From positions 62,001 to 126,000 of the forward strand of contig NZ_AYMG01000020.1 in the NCBI RefSeq assembly GCF_000633455.1: a stretch of DNA of 64,000 nt, written 5' to 3'. Source of the DNA: Pedobacter jeongneungensis (GTDB lineage: Bacteria > Bacteroidota > Bacteroidia > Sphingobacteriales > Sphingobacteriaceae). Position numbers and translations under genes: made by a program. Under the pieces are notes generated by a model. The model had not been told where the DNA came from. It did not search any database and saw only the letters and a program-made list of their open reading frames with translations. Each line of letters opens with the position of its first letter. Position 1 is the stretch's first letter. Shown piece after piece: positions 18,596-25,534 of the stretch.

Positions 18596-19685
18596 CGTTA
18601 AGGTCGTATAAAAGGGTTACCAAATCATCCATTAAAAGGAATACCTGTTTTTCAAATTTTAAATTCTCGGGCTTGCGCCCTCCTGGCGTATCATAAATTA
18701 TATATTCCAAAGGTGCTTCGGTACCGGAATAATTACCTGCGTTATCATTCATGTAATTAACAGTTTCCGCTCCAAGCCATCCGTCATTACTCCAAACAAA
18801 GGATATATACTGATCTGCTGACATGATTTCGTCGTATTCGTCGGGCAACTGTATGCGGTTGAACTGATCATAAATCTTCCGGGAGGGGTATTTTTTATAA
18901 AGGGCATGGAATTTCCTGGATAGAGAAAGTACCCTTTTGCCCAAAAGGTCTTTTGGCTTATAACAATCCTGCTGCTGTTGCCAATTTTCGTGATGCGATG
19001 GGTGACTTAAAATCCGGTGAAAACGTCTTTCGAAATGTTCAGCCGCGTAAAGCGCACTCCTTGCAGTTTGCACGTCTTTTTGCTCCAATTGCTCCTCATC
19101 GTTTTCTACCCATTCCCTGAACTGGTCGTAAATGCCGCTAATAAAATCCCCCTTCGTGTAAGAGGGGATTTTAATTTTGGAATAGAGGTAGGCGCAAAGC
19201 ATAACCAATAACCTGCTTTCCGCTTTTCTTTTTTTGTTCCGCATAATTTTTAGCAGCATATCAAGAGGGATATAGTAAAGGGTGCAGCTACATCCAAACT
19301 CCTCAGCGGTAGCAAGGCAAAAAGGATGGCTGCCATTTTCTATAAGCATCAGTTTTTTGTAATAGGATTTTTCTGATATCATTGGTTTTGCCTGCTCAAA
19401 TGCAGCCTTGATATTGAACGGATACGGGTCATCCGTAAGGGAAATTGGTTTTAGTTTGAAATCCGCTTCCAGGTGCCGGAGGCATTGTATAAAATAGGCT
19501 TCCTGCTGCTGCCATTTCCTGCCAATTTTCGGATCACATATAACAGGACAAAAAGTATTGTTTAAAAAAGCATTGGCAAATCTGCTATCGGAACGCTTCT
19601 GCATTTTTGCCCGGGTATCTCGGCGGCATTTTTGAGCCTGTTTAAATCTTTTGCGAACTGTCCGACCTTGCTGTATTGTTTCCAT
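18582..19685 (-). CDS. PRTRC cassette protein, possibly protein F
   Basis: 367 residues from ATG 19685, or 340 from an internal ATG at 19604 (MQKRSDSRFANAFL). The protein is helical, basic at the N-terminus, and has several Cys/aromatic segments (AEEFGCSCTLYYIPLDML, LLVMLCAYLYSKIKI). Its place between PRTRC C and B fits protein F, but the motif match is not certain. The first ~120 nt overlap another open frame (19562-19744) in a different phase, which leaves the true start open. No enzymatic signature is seen. Confidence 0.55.
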   Translation of the reverse strand: METIQQGRTVRKRFKQAQKCRRDTRAKMQKRSDSRFANAFLNNTFCPVICDPKIGRKWQQQEAYFIQCLRHLEADFKLKPISLTDDPYPFNIKAAFEQAKPMISEKSYYKKLMLIENGSHPFCLATAEEFGCSCTLYYIPLDMLLKIMRNKKRKAESRLLVMLCAYLYSKIKIPSYTKGDFISGIYDQFREWVENDEEQLEQKDVQTARSALYAAEHFERRFHRILSHPSHHENWQQQQDCYKPKDLLGKRVLSLSRKFHALYKKYPSRKIYDQFNRIQLPDEYDEIMSADQYISFVWSNDGWLGAETVNYMNDNAGNYSGTEAPLEYIIYDTPGGRKPENLKFEKQVFLLMDDLVTLLYDLNDDKD

Positions 19686-19744
19686 AAATCTTCATTGATG
19701 TTTTTTGATATAACCCTGAAGGGTTTTTTATTGTGATTTTTCAT
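19562..19744 (-). CDS. small basic ORF overlapping the F-like gene start
   Basis: 60 codons starting with ATG 2 nt after the PRTRC C stop. The peptide is basic and protein-like (FRVISKNINEDLWKQYSKVG, then FAKDLNRLKNAAE). It ends inside the F-like gene in a different phase. It is either a real short gene between C and F, or the original 5' end of the F-like gene displaced by a frameshift near 19600. It fills an otherwise untranslated 61-nt gap in a tightly packed cassette, which favours real coding. Confidence 0.35.
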   Translation of the reverse strand: MKNHNKKPFRVISKNINEDLWKQYSKVGQFAKDLNRLKNAAEIPGQKCRSVPIADLPMLF

Positions 19745-19746
19745 GG

Positions 19747-19965
19747 TTAGCCTTTTGTCCCTACGGTTGAGGTAAATTTATACTGCACTTCATCATCATG
19801 GATGACCGGGCCTTCGAGTTTGGCAGTAACCAGTTCAGGGTATGTTCTTGTGTAGAAATTCATCACCGCCTGTGGGCTTAGGCTTAGTTCGGGATCGGGA
19901 AGTTTAACTTCTTCGTTTTTGACTTTATATAAAAAAATCCGGGGGAGTACTTTTGCTACTATCAT
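19747..19965 (-). CDS. PRTRC system protein C
   Basis: 72 residues. The short family has a distinctive pattern and it is present: RIFLYKVKNEEVKLPDPELSLS, split by eye as LPDPELSLSPQAVMNFYTRT, then YPELVTAKLEGP and a terminal TVGTKG. These proteins are small, soluble and of unknown function; the fold is proposed to be beta-grasp/ubiquitin-like, with a conserved C-terminal Gly that a ThiF partner could act on. That last point is inference. It lies 18 nt after protein E on the same strand. Confidence 0.88.
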   Translation of the reverse strand: MIVAKVLPRIFLYKVKNEEVKLPDPELSLSPQAVMNFYTRTYPELVTAKLEGPVIHDDEVQYKFTSTVGTKG

Positions 19966-19983
19966 GACTTGAAAATTTGGAGA

Positions 19984-20499
19984 TTAAATATTAAAGAGAT
20001 CAGGGGCGAAATGAACAGATAGTTCTTCCCTGCGCTTACGCAGGAAATCAGCTTCTTTGGGATACTCCAAAGGATCGGGGACTTTCATCCATGCTTCCCT
20101 GTATTTTTCCTGTGCTTCCAGTTCCGCTACTTTTTGCATGGCAACATCATATTTACTGGTTGGTTCTGCCTTCTGTTTTGCAGTTCCGGAAGGCTTTTTA
20201 TTCATCTGTGCCTGCTGGACTGCTGCCCCCTGCTGTTTAAGATAATGTTCCATGCTGTTATATAGCTGGATGGTTCCTGTAAAAGCTGTCCTTATATCTG
20301 CGAAGAAAGCATCATCCAATGCAGCTGCGGTATTGGAAAATGTTAGCGGAGGTATGGTTTTTCTTGCATTATCTCCGCAACTGTCGTCGTTGTACAGCAC
20401 GGATACAATTATTTTTTCTGTCCCGATGGGCTTTACTACGATTACCCATTCTCCGTTACCTTGTATTTCTGCTATTTGTTTAAAGAAATTGGTTTCCAT
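19984..20499 (-). CDS. PRTRC system protein E
   Basis: 171 residues. The N-terminus FFKQIAEIQGNGEWVIVVKP, then a KIIVSVLYNDDSCGDNARKTI stretch and LTFSNTAAALDDAFF match the PRTRC E family. The middle is a Gln/Lys-rich linker and the C-terminus is helical (KVAELEAQEKYREAWMKVP). It heads the recognised PRTRC genes. Function is unknown. Confidence 0.83.
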   Translation of the reverse strand: METNFFKQIAEIQGNGEWVIVVKPIGTEKIIVSVLYNDDSCGDNARKTIPPLTFSNTAAALDDAFFADIRTAFTGTIQLYNSMEHYLKQQGAAVQQAQMNKKPSGTAKQKAEPTSKYDVAMQKVAELEAQEKYREAWMKVPDPLEYPKEADFLRKRREELSVHFAPDLFNI

Positions 20500-20520
20500 A
20501 AAAATTTGATTTTAGATTGT

Positions 20521-20976
20521 TTATGTTGTTTTCCATAGTTCGGACAGATCGTATCCTGCGTCTTCAAAAAGATGGTCGAGGTATTCCTTAACGATTACCG
20601 GGCTATAGTTATCCGATGCGGATAGATTGATAAATTTTGCTTCTGTATTTTCGATCCATTTGCTGACCGCAATTGCATCCCTAGCTTCGTCACTGTTTCC
20701 TTCCCCTGAAAGTTTGAAGGAAAATGAGCCGAATTGTAACCAAAAGAAATTCCGGTGTAGCTGTTGCACCGAAATCGGACGCTTCCAGTCGGGTAACTGT
20801 TTTAGGCCTTCGGTATTATGATTGATATAATCAGCTTGTTGCTCTAAATGTTCCCAGGTGTTAAATGTAGTTCCGATATTCCCCCCGTATTGAGAAGCAA
20901 GTTCCATATTGAGTAACTGGATAAAAATTTCTGTTTTATAGTTCTCCTTTAATTCTACAGTCATATATCGTCCCAT
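20521..20976 (-). CDS. unknown protein upstream of the PRTRC cassette
   Basis: 151 residues, soluble, acidic C-terminus (VIVKEYLDHLFEDAGYDLSE). An aromatic core RNFFWLQFGSFSFKLSGEG is the most distinctive part. No family recognised. It is 21 nt upstream of PRTRC E on the same strand and probably co-transcribed with it. Confidence 0.65.
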   Translation of the reverse strand: MGRYMTVELKENYKTEIFIQLLNMELASQYGGNIGTTFNTWEHLEQQADYINHNTEGLKQLPDWKRPISVQQLHRNFFWLQFGSFSFKLSGEGNSDEARDAIAVSKWIENTEAKFINLSASDNYSPVIVKEYLDHLFEDAGYDLSELWKTT

Positions 20977-21008
20977 AACTATGAGTTTTATGTTTTTAGA
21001 AATTGCTA

Positions 21009-21257
21009 TCAGTGGTTGATCCAGTTTGCACCAATAATGATCAGCCCCAGGATCAGGAGTAATCTTCCCAATAGTTTTAACAGTCGCTCAAGCGAGGTAA
21101 GCAAAACCTCATGGGTATGGTTTCGGAAAATTTCAACGCCCATTTTATTACGGCGGTTAAAACTTCTGCTGTTCATCCAATGCCTGATAAGGCAACCTGT
21201 TAGGATCAGTATAAGGCCTATGAGCTTTGCGGTTGTGATGTGAAATAGTGCTTCCAT
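21009..21257 (-). CDS. small membrane protein
   Basis: 82 residues with two hydrophobic helices: KLIGLILILTGCLIRHWM near residues 10-28 and LLGRLLLILGLIIIGANWI near 61-80, separated by a basic loop (RSFNRRNKMGVEIFRNH). Short proteins of this size and topology are common in Bacteroidota mobile elements. Function unknown. The start lies 1 nt below the stop of the next gene upstream, so translation is likely coupled. Confidence 0.65.
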   Translation of the reverse strand: MEALFHITTAKLIGLILILTGCLIRHWMNSRSFNRRNKMGVEIFRNHTHEVLLTSLERLLKLLGRLLLILGLIIIGANWINH

Positions 21258-21258
21258 T

Positions 21259-21447
21259 TTAATGTTCTTTAAGGGTTAATAATTTTTGTTTCATGTCCTG
21301 CCAGTACCTTTGTCTTTGCTGTTCAAATTCCTGTAGGGATTTAATTTCTTCTACCCTGGTATAGCTTAGGAATCTTTCTACCATTGCAAGGGCTGCTTCT
21401 ATATCAGTGATCTCTATATCCTGTCCTGTTAAATCTGTTATACACAT
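21259..21447 (-). CDS. small protein of unknown function
   Basis: 62 residues, acidic N-terminus (DLTGQDIEITDIEAALAMVE) and a Gln/Arg-rich helical C-terminus (EFEQQRQRYWQDMKQKLLTL). Directly upstream of the small membrane protein with a 1-nt gap. No family recognised. Confidence 0.55.
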   Translation of the reverse strand: MCITDLTGQDIEITDIEAALAMVERFLSYTRVEEIKSLQEFEQQRQRYWQDMKQKLLTLKEH

Positions 21448-21472
21448 GGTATTTGGTTTTTGTATTTGATGA

Positions 21473-21781
21473 TTATTTTTTTTTCGGCAGGTGCTTCACT
21501 TCTGCATTTAAATCTTCGGGAATCTGCGGTGGATAATCTGCAAGGCTGACCTTAATGGATTCTAAGGCTTCGTTGAAGGCAAAGCAAATCCGGTTTACGG
21601 AAACCTTATTTACGCTTACCAATTTTTTGCGCTTTTTTTTAAGGTCGAAGTACAGACACCATAATGCAGCTTCGTAATTTCTACCAATTGCTAACGCTAT
21701 ATAATTTTTGTAGATTCTTCCTTTTGCTGTTTCGATTACAACGAAAAAGGTGAAATCATAACAAATGCTCAGTTTTTCCAT
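21473..21781 (-). CDS. small protein of unknown function
   Basis: 102 residues. N-terminal LSICYDFTFFVVIETAKGR looks like a beta hairpin, followed by a basic patch (FDLKKKRKKLVSVNK) and a Pro/Lys-rich tail. Possibly nucleic-acid binding because of the basic patches, but no family is recognised. Part of the same minus-strand gene run. Confidence 0.55.
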   Translation of the reverse strand: MEKLSICYDFTFFVVIETAKGRIYKNYIALAIGRNYEAALWCLYFDLKKKRKKLVSVNKVSVNRICFAFNEALESIKVSLADYPPQIPEDLNAEVKHLPKKK

Positions 21782-21813
21782 ATCTAATTGAATTTGTAAT
21801 GATTAATAATTGC

Positions 21814-22299
21814 TTACCGTAAATGCGCTAACTTTTGGAAGTTGGCAAATACCATGTCTATTTCTGCTTCTGTTTTACATTGGTTGAATTGTGCCATAAG
21901 CTTTTCAACGTCCTGGATCGGTATCAAGGGAGAGAGGGTAAATTCATGTACGGTTCCCTTTAGCCGCATCTCCAGACGATAAGGCTTGGTTATTCTTTGC
22001 CGGAGTTTCATCGCCTTGATAATCAGGGATTCGTCCTGTGTGTAACTATAACGGGCGATAAGCTGTTGTATCCTCCAGTACCTGCCGAACCTTACTAAAG
22101 GGCTTTTGCCCTTTTTCTTCGGCTTAGGTTTTGACCTTCGCCTAAGATCGTCGTGAAACTGTGCAAGGCTATATCCCTGATATTCTGCCTGCATCATAAC
22201 AAATGCAAATAATGGCATCTGCTTAAACAGTCTACGCGCTTTGCGCATACGCCGGATTTTGAACAGCCTTTCTTCATTGAATTTTCCCTCCCTTCCCAT
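21814..22299 (-). CDS. basic protein of unknown function
   Basis: 161 residues from ATG 22299; the open frame extends 72 nt further into the preceding gene, so the internal start is preferred. It is strongly basic (RRMRKARRLFKQMPLFAFVM, then RRRSKPKPKKKGKS), suggesting nucleic-acid contact. The C-terminus is more neutral (IPIQDVEKLMAQFNQCKTEA). No family recognised; part of the mobile-element gene run. Confidence 0.55.
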   Translation of the reverse strand: MGREGKFNEERLFKIRRMRKARRLFKQMPLFAFVMMQAEYQGYSLAQFHDDLRRRSKPKPKKKGKSPLVRFGRYWRIQQLIARYSYTQDESLIIKAMKLRQRITKPYRLEMRLKGTVHEFTLSPLIPIQDVEKLMAQFNQCKTEAEIDMVFANFQKLAHLR

Positions 22300-22318
22300 A
22301 GCATGTTTTTTTAAATTA

Positions 22319-22759
22319 TTATTTCCTGTAAGTTGACCAAGATGCATCCCTATAGTCCGGCAGTTGTTCAATAATAGCTTTTGACACGTCCCTTATCAGC
22401 CGATCTAAGAATAGAATATCTCGTAGGCTTTGGCTGTTTTGCCGTGGGATACAGTTATGGTTAATATTGTAGCGGATGCAATGAAGCCACTTCAAAAATT
22501 GGACTGCCGTAGGTGGCGGGGGCGTTATGCCAATAAGAAGCTCAACCCGGTCGGACAGTTGCTGGCTTTCGTTGTATTCATCTTCATAAGAATCCCAGTT
22601 TAATTTATGCCAGGATGCAACAAGGTCAATAATCCTTTCATTGGACATATCGCGGCAGCAGGGATAAAAATTTTCATTTACTTTCAGTGCTATACTGGCT
22701 TCAAACATTTTTCTCGCTACAGCAAGAAATATGGTTTCTTCTATGATTTGTATGGACAT
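22319..22759 (-). CDS. helical protein of unknown function
   Basis: 146 residues, soluble and helical (EETIFLAVARKMFEASIALK, ASWHKLNWDSYEDEYNESQ), with a short Pro run (GITPPPPTAVQF). No family recognised. It sits 19 nt before the basic protein and follows a putative HTH gene on the same strand. Confidence 0.55.
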   Translation of the reverse strand: MSIQIIEETIFLAVARKMFEASIALKVNENFYPCCRDMSNERIIDLVASWHKLNWDSYEDEYNESQQLSDRVELLIGITPPPPTAVQFLKWLHCIRYNINHNCIPRQNSQSLRDILFLDRLIRDVSKAIIEQLPDYRDASWSTYRK

Positions 22760-22800
22760 TTTTTTAGTGTTGTGCCTTCCTTGGGGTTGGCGGTTAAGGA

Positions 22801-23064
22801 TTATGGTTTGGGTTTTTTGTTTGCGGAAAGACTTTTTCCATTACGGTCAAACCATTTCTGCAGGGTGGACTTATCCGGGTTATGTACCCCGAATTTGTAC
22901 CCTCCGTATTTCGACAGGTCAATCATTTTAGTCTTAGACTGGCCGATGTAATCCACTTTGATTTTTCCCTTTTCGATTGCGCTGTATACACTAGGTGGGT
23001 ATACGCTTTTCCTCTTTGCATATTCCAGGATCGTTACGTGGGATTTGAGCAGGTGATTTTTCAT
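22801..23064 (-). CDS. small putative HTH (excisionase-like) protein
   Basis: 87 residues. VTILEYAKRKSVYPPSVYSA, then IEKGKIKVDYIGQSKTKMID resembles the winged-helix pattern of small MerR/Xis-type DNA-binding proteins: a helix-turn-helix with a VYxAIxxGKI step. The C-terminus is basic. Such proteins control excision or expression of mobile elements. The call is by pattern only. Confidence 0.5.
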   Translation of the reverse strand: MKNHLLKSHVTILEYAKRKSVYPPSVYSAIEKGKIKVDYIGQSKTKMIDLSKYGGYKFGVHNPDKSTLQKWFDRNGKSLSANKKPKP

Positions 23065-23129
23065 AATTGGTCGTATGGAAAGATTAAGAGAAAAGGGGAA
23101 TGGCTACCGGGGTGGCCATCCCTGTTGAT

Positions 23130-24200
23130 TTAATTGAATTGGAAAATATCGGCTCCGTCATTTGAAAAATCTGCACATAGATTAAATGCCTTTTGGCTGT
23201 ACAGCTGAGCGGTGCCACCCATAAGGGTAGATTTTACTTTGGCTTCGTCGTCTTTGTAATTGCGGACGTTTTGGAAATACCCGGTGACCGCATTATAGGC
23301 GCCAAAGACAGTACCCTTTGTAGTTTCCATTTGTTGTGTCTCGCTGTTCATGGCATAAGCAAGGACATCATTGCAGGTGTTTTTATATAGGGTGGAAAGT
23401 TCATCATCCTTACCTTTGATCAGGTTCGTTAAGGTTTCTTTATTGGGTGCCATGGCCATAAGGATCAGCTTGCGCACCTCGTCATCTGTGATCCTGACCT
23501 TTGCCCATTGGTTAAAGATACCTTCCATCTGAACGGACAATTTATTAGATAACCCCATAACCTTGTGTGCTTCTTCAAGACGTTGTTTTGCATTTGCGGT
23601 ATGCCGGATTTTAATCGTGTGGGAACTTTTACCGAGCGCAGCGTTAAGGGTATTCTGACAAACGATCCTTATGGGGGTAAAGGCTGCAGTAATGCTTCCG
23701 CTACCATCATGTGAGGTAGTAAGAAACAGATATTTTTCTATCATATCTTTTTTGCCCACCTGGATTATATCGGGCAGCTTTGCGGTAATGAATATGCGCT
23801 CACCCTGACCTAATACGCCTGCGGTTTCATATAGGATACCATCACCACCACCTACAATAGCATCAAAGAAGGCAAATGCATCGGCGTTCTGTACAATCTG
23901 GTAATCCTTGCCGACTACACCCAGTATGGCATCATTGTCCCTTCTTTTTGTAGCGTAGTAACCCGGAACTTTTACCTCTGTTTCTTGAATGGTCATACCA
24001 CCATCATATATGGCAAGACCATCCGTTTTGATATAGAGCGGAGCCTTTACGACCTCGTAATCCAGCCCGGCATGTTTGATCGCTTCGGAACTGGTCGGAT
24101 AATCCTTTACGATCTGTCCCAGCCCATGCCATGCCTGCTCTTTCACAGAAAAAAATGAATGTCTGCCTGTCTGTTCGTTGAAAAAAATGTTATGTGCCAT
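23130..24200 (-). CDS. DUF932 phage/plasmid-related protein
   Basis: 356 residues. The N-terminus FFNEQTGRHSFFSVKEQAWH, then GLGQIVKDYPTSSEAI is the typical opening of DUF932/phage-plasmid TIGR03299-like proteins. The middle contains YLFLTTSHDGSGSITAAFTP and IRIVCQNTLNAAL, the core of the domain. Function is unknown. The family is found on plasmids, phages and integrative elements, usually near ssDNA-binding or recombination genes, as here with SSB just upstream. Confidence 0.85.
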   Translation of the reverse strand: MAHNIFFNEQTGRHSFFSVKEQAWHGLGQIVKDYPTSSEAIKHAGLDYEVVKAPLYIKTDGLAIYDGGMTIQETEVKVPGYYATKRRDNDAILGVVGKDYQIVQNADAFAFFDAIVGGGDGILYETAGVLGQGERIFITAKLPDIIQVGKKDMIEKYLFLTTSHDGSGSITAAFTPIRIVCQNTLNAALGKSSHTIKIRHTANAKQRLEEAHKVMGLSNKLSVQMEGIFNQWAKVRITDDEVRKLILMAMAPNKETLTNLIKGKDDELSTLYKNTCNDVLAYAMNSETQQMETTKGTVFGAYNAVTGYFQNVRNYKDDEAKVKSTLMGGTAQLYSQKAFNLCADFSNDGADIFQFN

Positions 24201-24248
24201 GATTTTAAAATTGAAATTGATTTAAGATTTTTTTGATTTGGGTTTGGA

Positions 24249-24644
24249 TTAAAAAGGGAGGTCCTCGGAGGTACTTGCGCCAACTGCCGCAACTGCTACA
24301 TCCTGATTTACCGGGATTGTGTAAGGCTCCCGATCCTTTGCGTAGGCTTTGATTTCAAAATCATCTACATGGAAAATGAGCTGTGCTACTGGATTACCTG
24401 CCTGATTGATATATGCCCAAGTACCGATCCGGCCTGTAGCTTCTATCAAAGCTCCTTTTAGCAATTGCTCAACTGCTGAGGGATCGAGCCAATAGGAGCA
24501 GTTAAAGAATACCGGCTCTTCACGGTAAGCCTGGCCTTTGGGTTTGTAGCCCTGGTTATGGGCGATACTGAAATTGACCACTTGTTTTTCTGTTTTTGTG
24601 GTCTGCAGTTTTGCATCTGCTGTTAACCTGCCTTTGATTTGCAT
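24249..24644 (-). CDS. ssb: single-stranded DNA-binding protein, mobile-element type
   Basis: 131 residues from ATG 24644 (MQIKGRLTADAKLQTTKTEK); the longer open frame upstream reads unlike SSB. The OB-fold is visible: VVNFSIAHNQGY, then EPVFFNCSYWLDPSAVEQLL, KGALIEATGRIGTWAYINQA and LIFHVDDFEIKAY. The C-terminus ends EDLPF, the acidic SSB tail that recruits partner proteins. It probably coats transferred ssDNA for the element. It is the first gene of the minus-strand run that leads through DUF932 towards PRTRC. Confidence 0.88.
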   Translation of the reverse strand: MQIKGRLTADAKLQTTKTEKQVVNFSIAHNQGYKPKGQAYREEPVFFNCSYWLDPSAVEQLLKGALIEATGRIGTWAYINQAGNPVAQLIFHVDDFEIKAYAKDREPYTIPVNQDVAVAAVGASTSEDLPF

Positions 24645-25089
24645 AACGGTTGATTTTAATGATGAAAAAATTGATTGTTTCTCGCTTTTTTCTTTTTCAG
24701 CCGCCTGCCCGAAAGAGCATTTTTCAAAAGAAAAAACGGAAAAAAAGAAAGCAATCACTTTCGTGGAGCCAAATGGAGAAAGCCAAAAAATATTTGACTT
24801 AATGGGGGGACCCTCTGGGGGGAAACCGTTCATTCAAAAATTTTTTGGCAGCCCTTGTGCGGGTGCTTGGCTACACGAGATTCGCTGCCTTTTTATCCGT
24901 TTCGAATGCGAAAAATGTATTTATGGTAGTTGGCTTCAATCTTGTTTTGAAGAGCCGTTATGCGGAAGGGATGTAGAATGGATGTATCACTACGATAATG
25001 ATCAAAGAATAAATATGGTATGGGGTACCACTATCGGAAAGGAATGATTAATACGCGGGAAATATAGCGGTCATAAATCCTTGTAATGT

Positions 25090-25175
25090 CCGTTAGGGAT
25101 GGAAGCGGAATCCCGCAGCATAGCGAGGAATTAGAGCGGAAAGCCCGGGCCGAAGGGAACGGCCAGGTAGAAAAA
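25090..25175. ncRNA. candidate structured RNA or palindromic element
   Basis: Three possible stems in order: GGGAT/ATCCC (25096-25100 with 25110-25114), CCGC/GCGG (25113-25116 with 25136-25139) and GGCCG/CGGCC (25148-25152 with 25160-25164), the last with a 7-nt loop. The segment is more GC-rich than its flanks, does not code, and lies directly before the dispersed repeat. I recall similar 'gagcggaaagcccgg' stretches in other Bacteroidota intergenic regions but cannot name a family. Confidence 0.35.
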
Positions 25176-25177
25176 GG

Positions 25178-25241
25178 AAAACGGAATACAGCAATGCCGT
25201 ACACCGTTTAATTAACGCTCTCAACGGCTAATATAAAAATT
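25178..25241 (+). repeat. dispersed repeat, copy A
   Basis: Begins AAAACGGAATACAGCAATGC and ends TAATATAAAAATT. Copy B lies at 30577-30640 in the same orientation; over the first 41 aligned bases from ACGGAATACAGCA there are 4 differences, then one 1-nt indel. Both copies keep AAACGG/CCGTTT arms that can pair around the central part. Confidence 0.75.
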
Positions 25242-25534
25242 AAATTGGTAGGTTCATCCTGGGCGAGCTCATCAGGTTATCGGCTAGCGTGGAAGGGGGG
25301 GCTAAACAGATCGGAACGGACCATGATATTGAAATGAAGTCTTTTCAGGCAGAAGAGTATCTATTGAGATTAGCCGGTAGATGGTTTAACCAATTTAAAC
25401 GGAATGCAGCGATGATCTATTCTGTATCAGAATTAATGCTTAGATCAATACAGCAAATTATTTTTGTGCATCCCTCTTAACCCGGCCTATCTTCGTAAGG
25501 ACCCTTAATTGACCTTAGCCTTCTGTCGCTGTTA

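Larger units (their letters stand above)
24645..25534. other. gene-poor region with structured repeats
   Basis: No convincing gene. A plus-strand frame at 24574-25047 overlaps SSB antisense and has no recognisable domain, and a 63-codon frame at 25289-25480 is equally weak. The stretch 24804-24826 is G-rich. A stem-loop-rich segment at 25090-25175 and a dispersed repeat at 25178-25241 are listed separately. This is probably a boundary between the mobile-element backbone and the TonB cargo. Confidence 0.6.

Noticed and set aside
24645..24833. 63-residue N-terminal extension of SSB
   Set aside because: Contains sequence unlike SSB; the normal SSB start MQIKG at 24644 is a proper ATG.
24574..25047. 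157-codon plus-strand ORF after SSB
   Set aside because: Its first part is antisense to SSB and the rest has no recognisable motif or good start; retained only as intergenic.
25289..25480. 63-codon plus-strand ORF
   Set aside because: Isolated, no ribosome site or family; likely chance.
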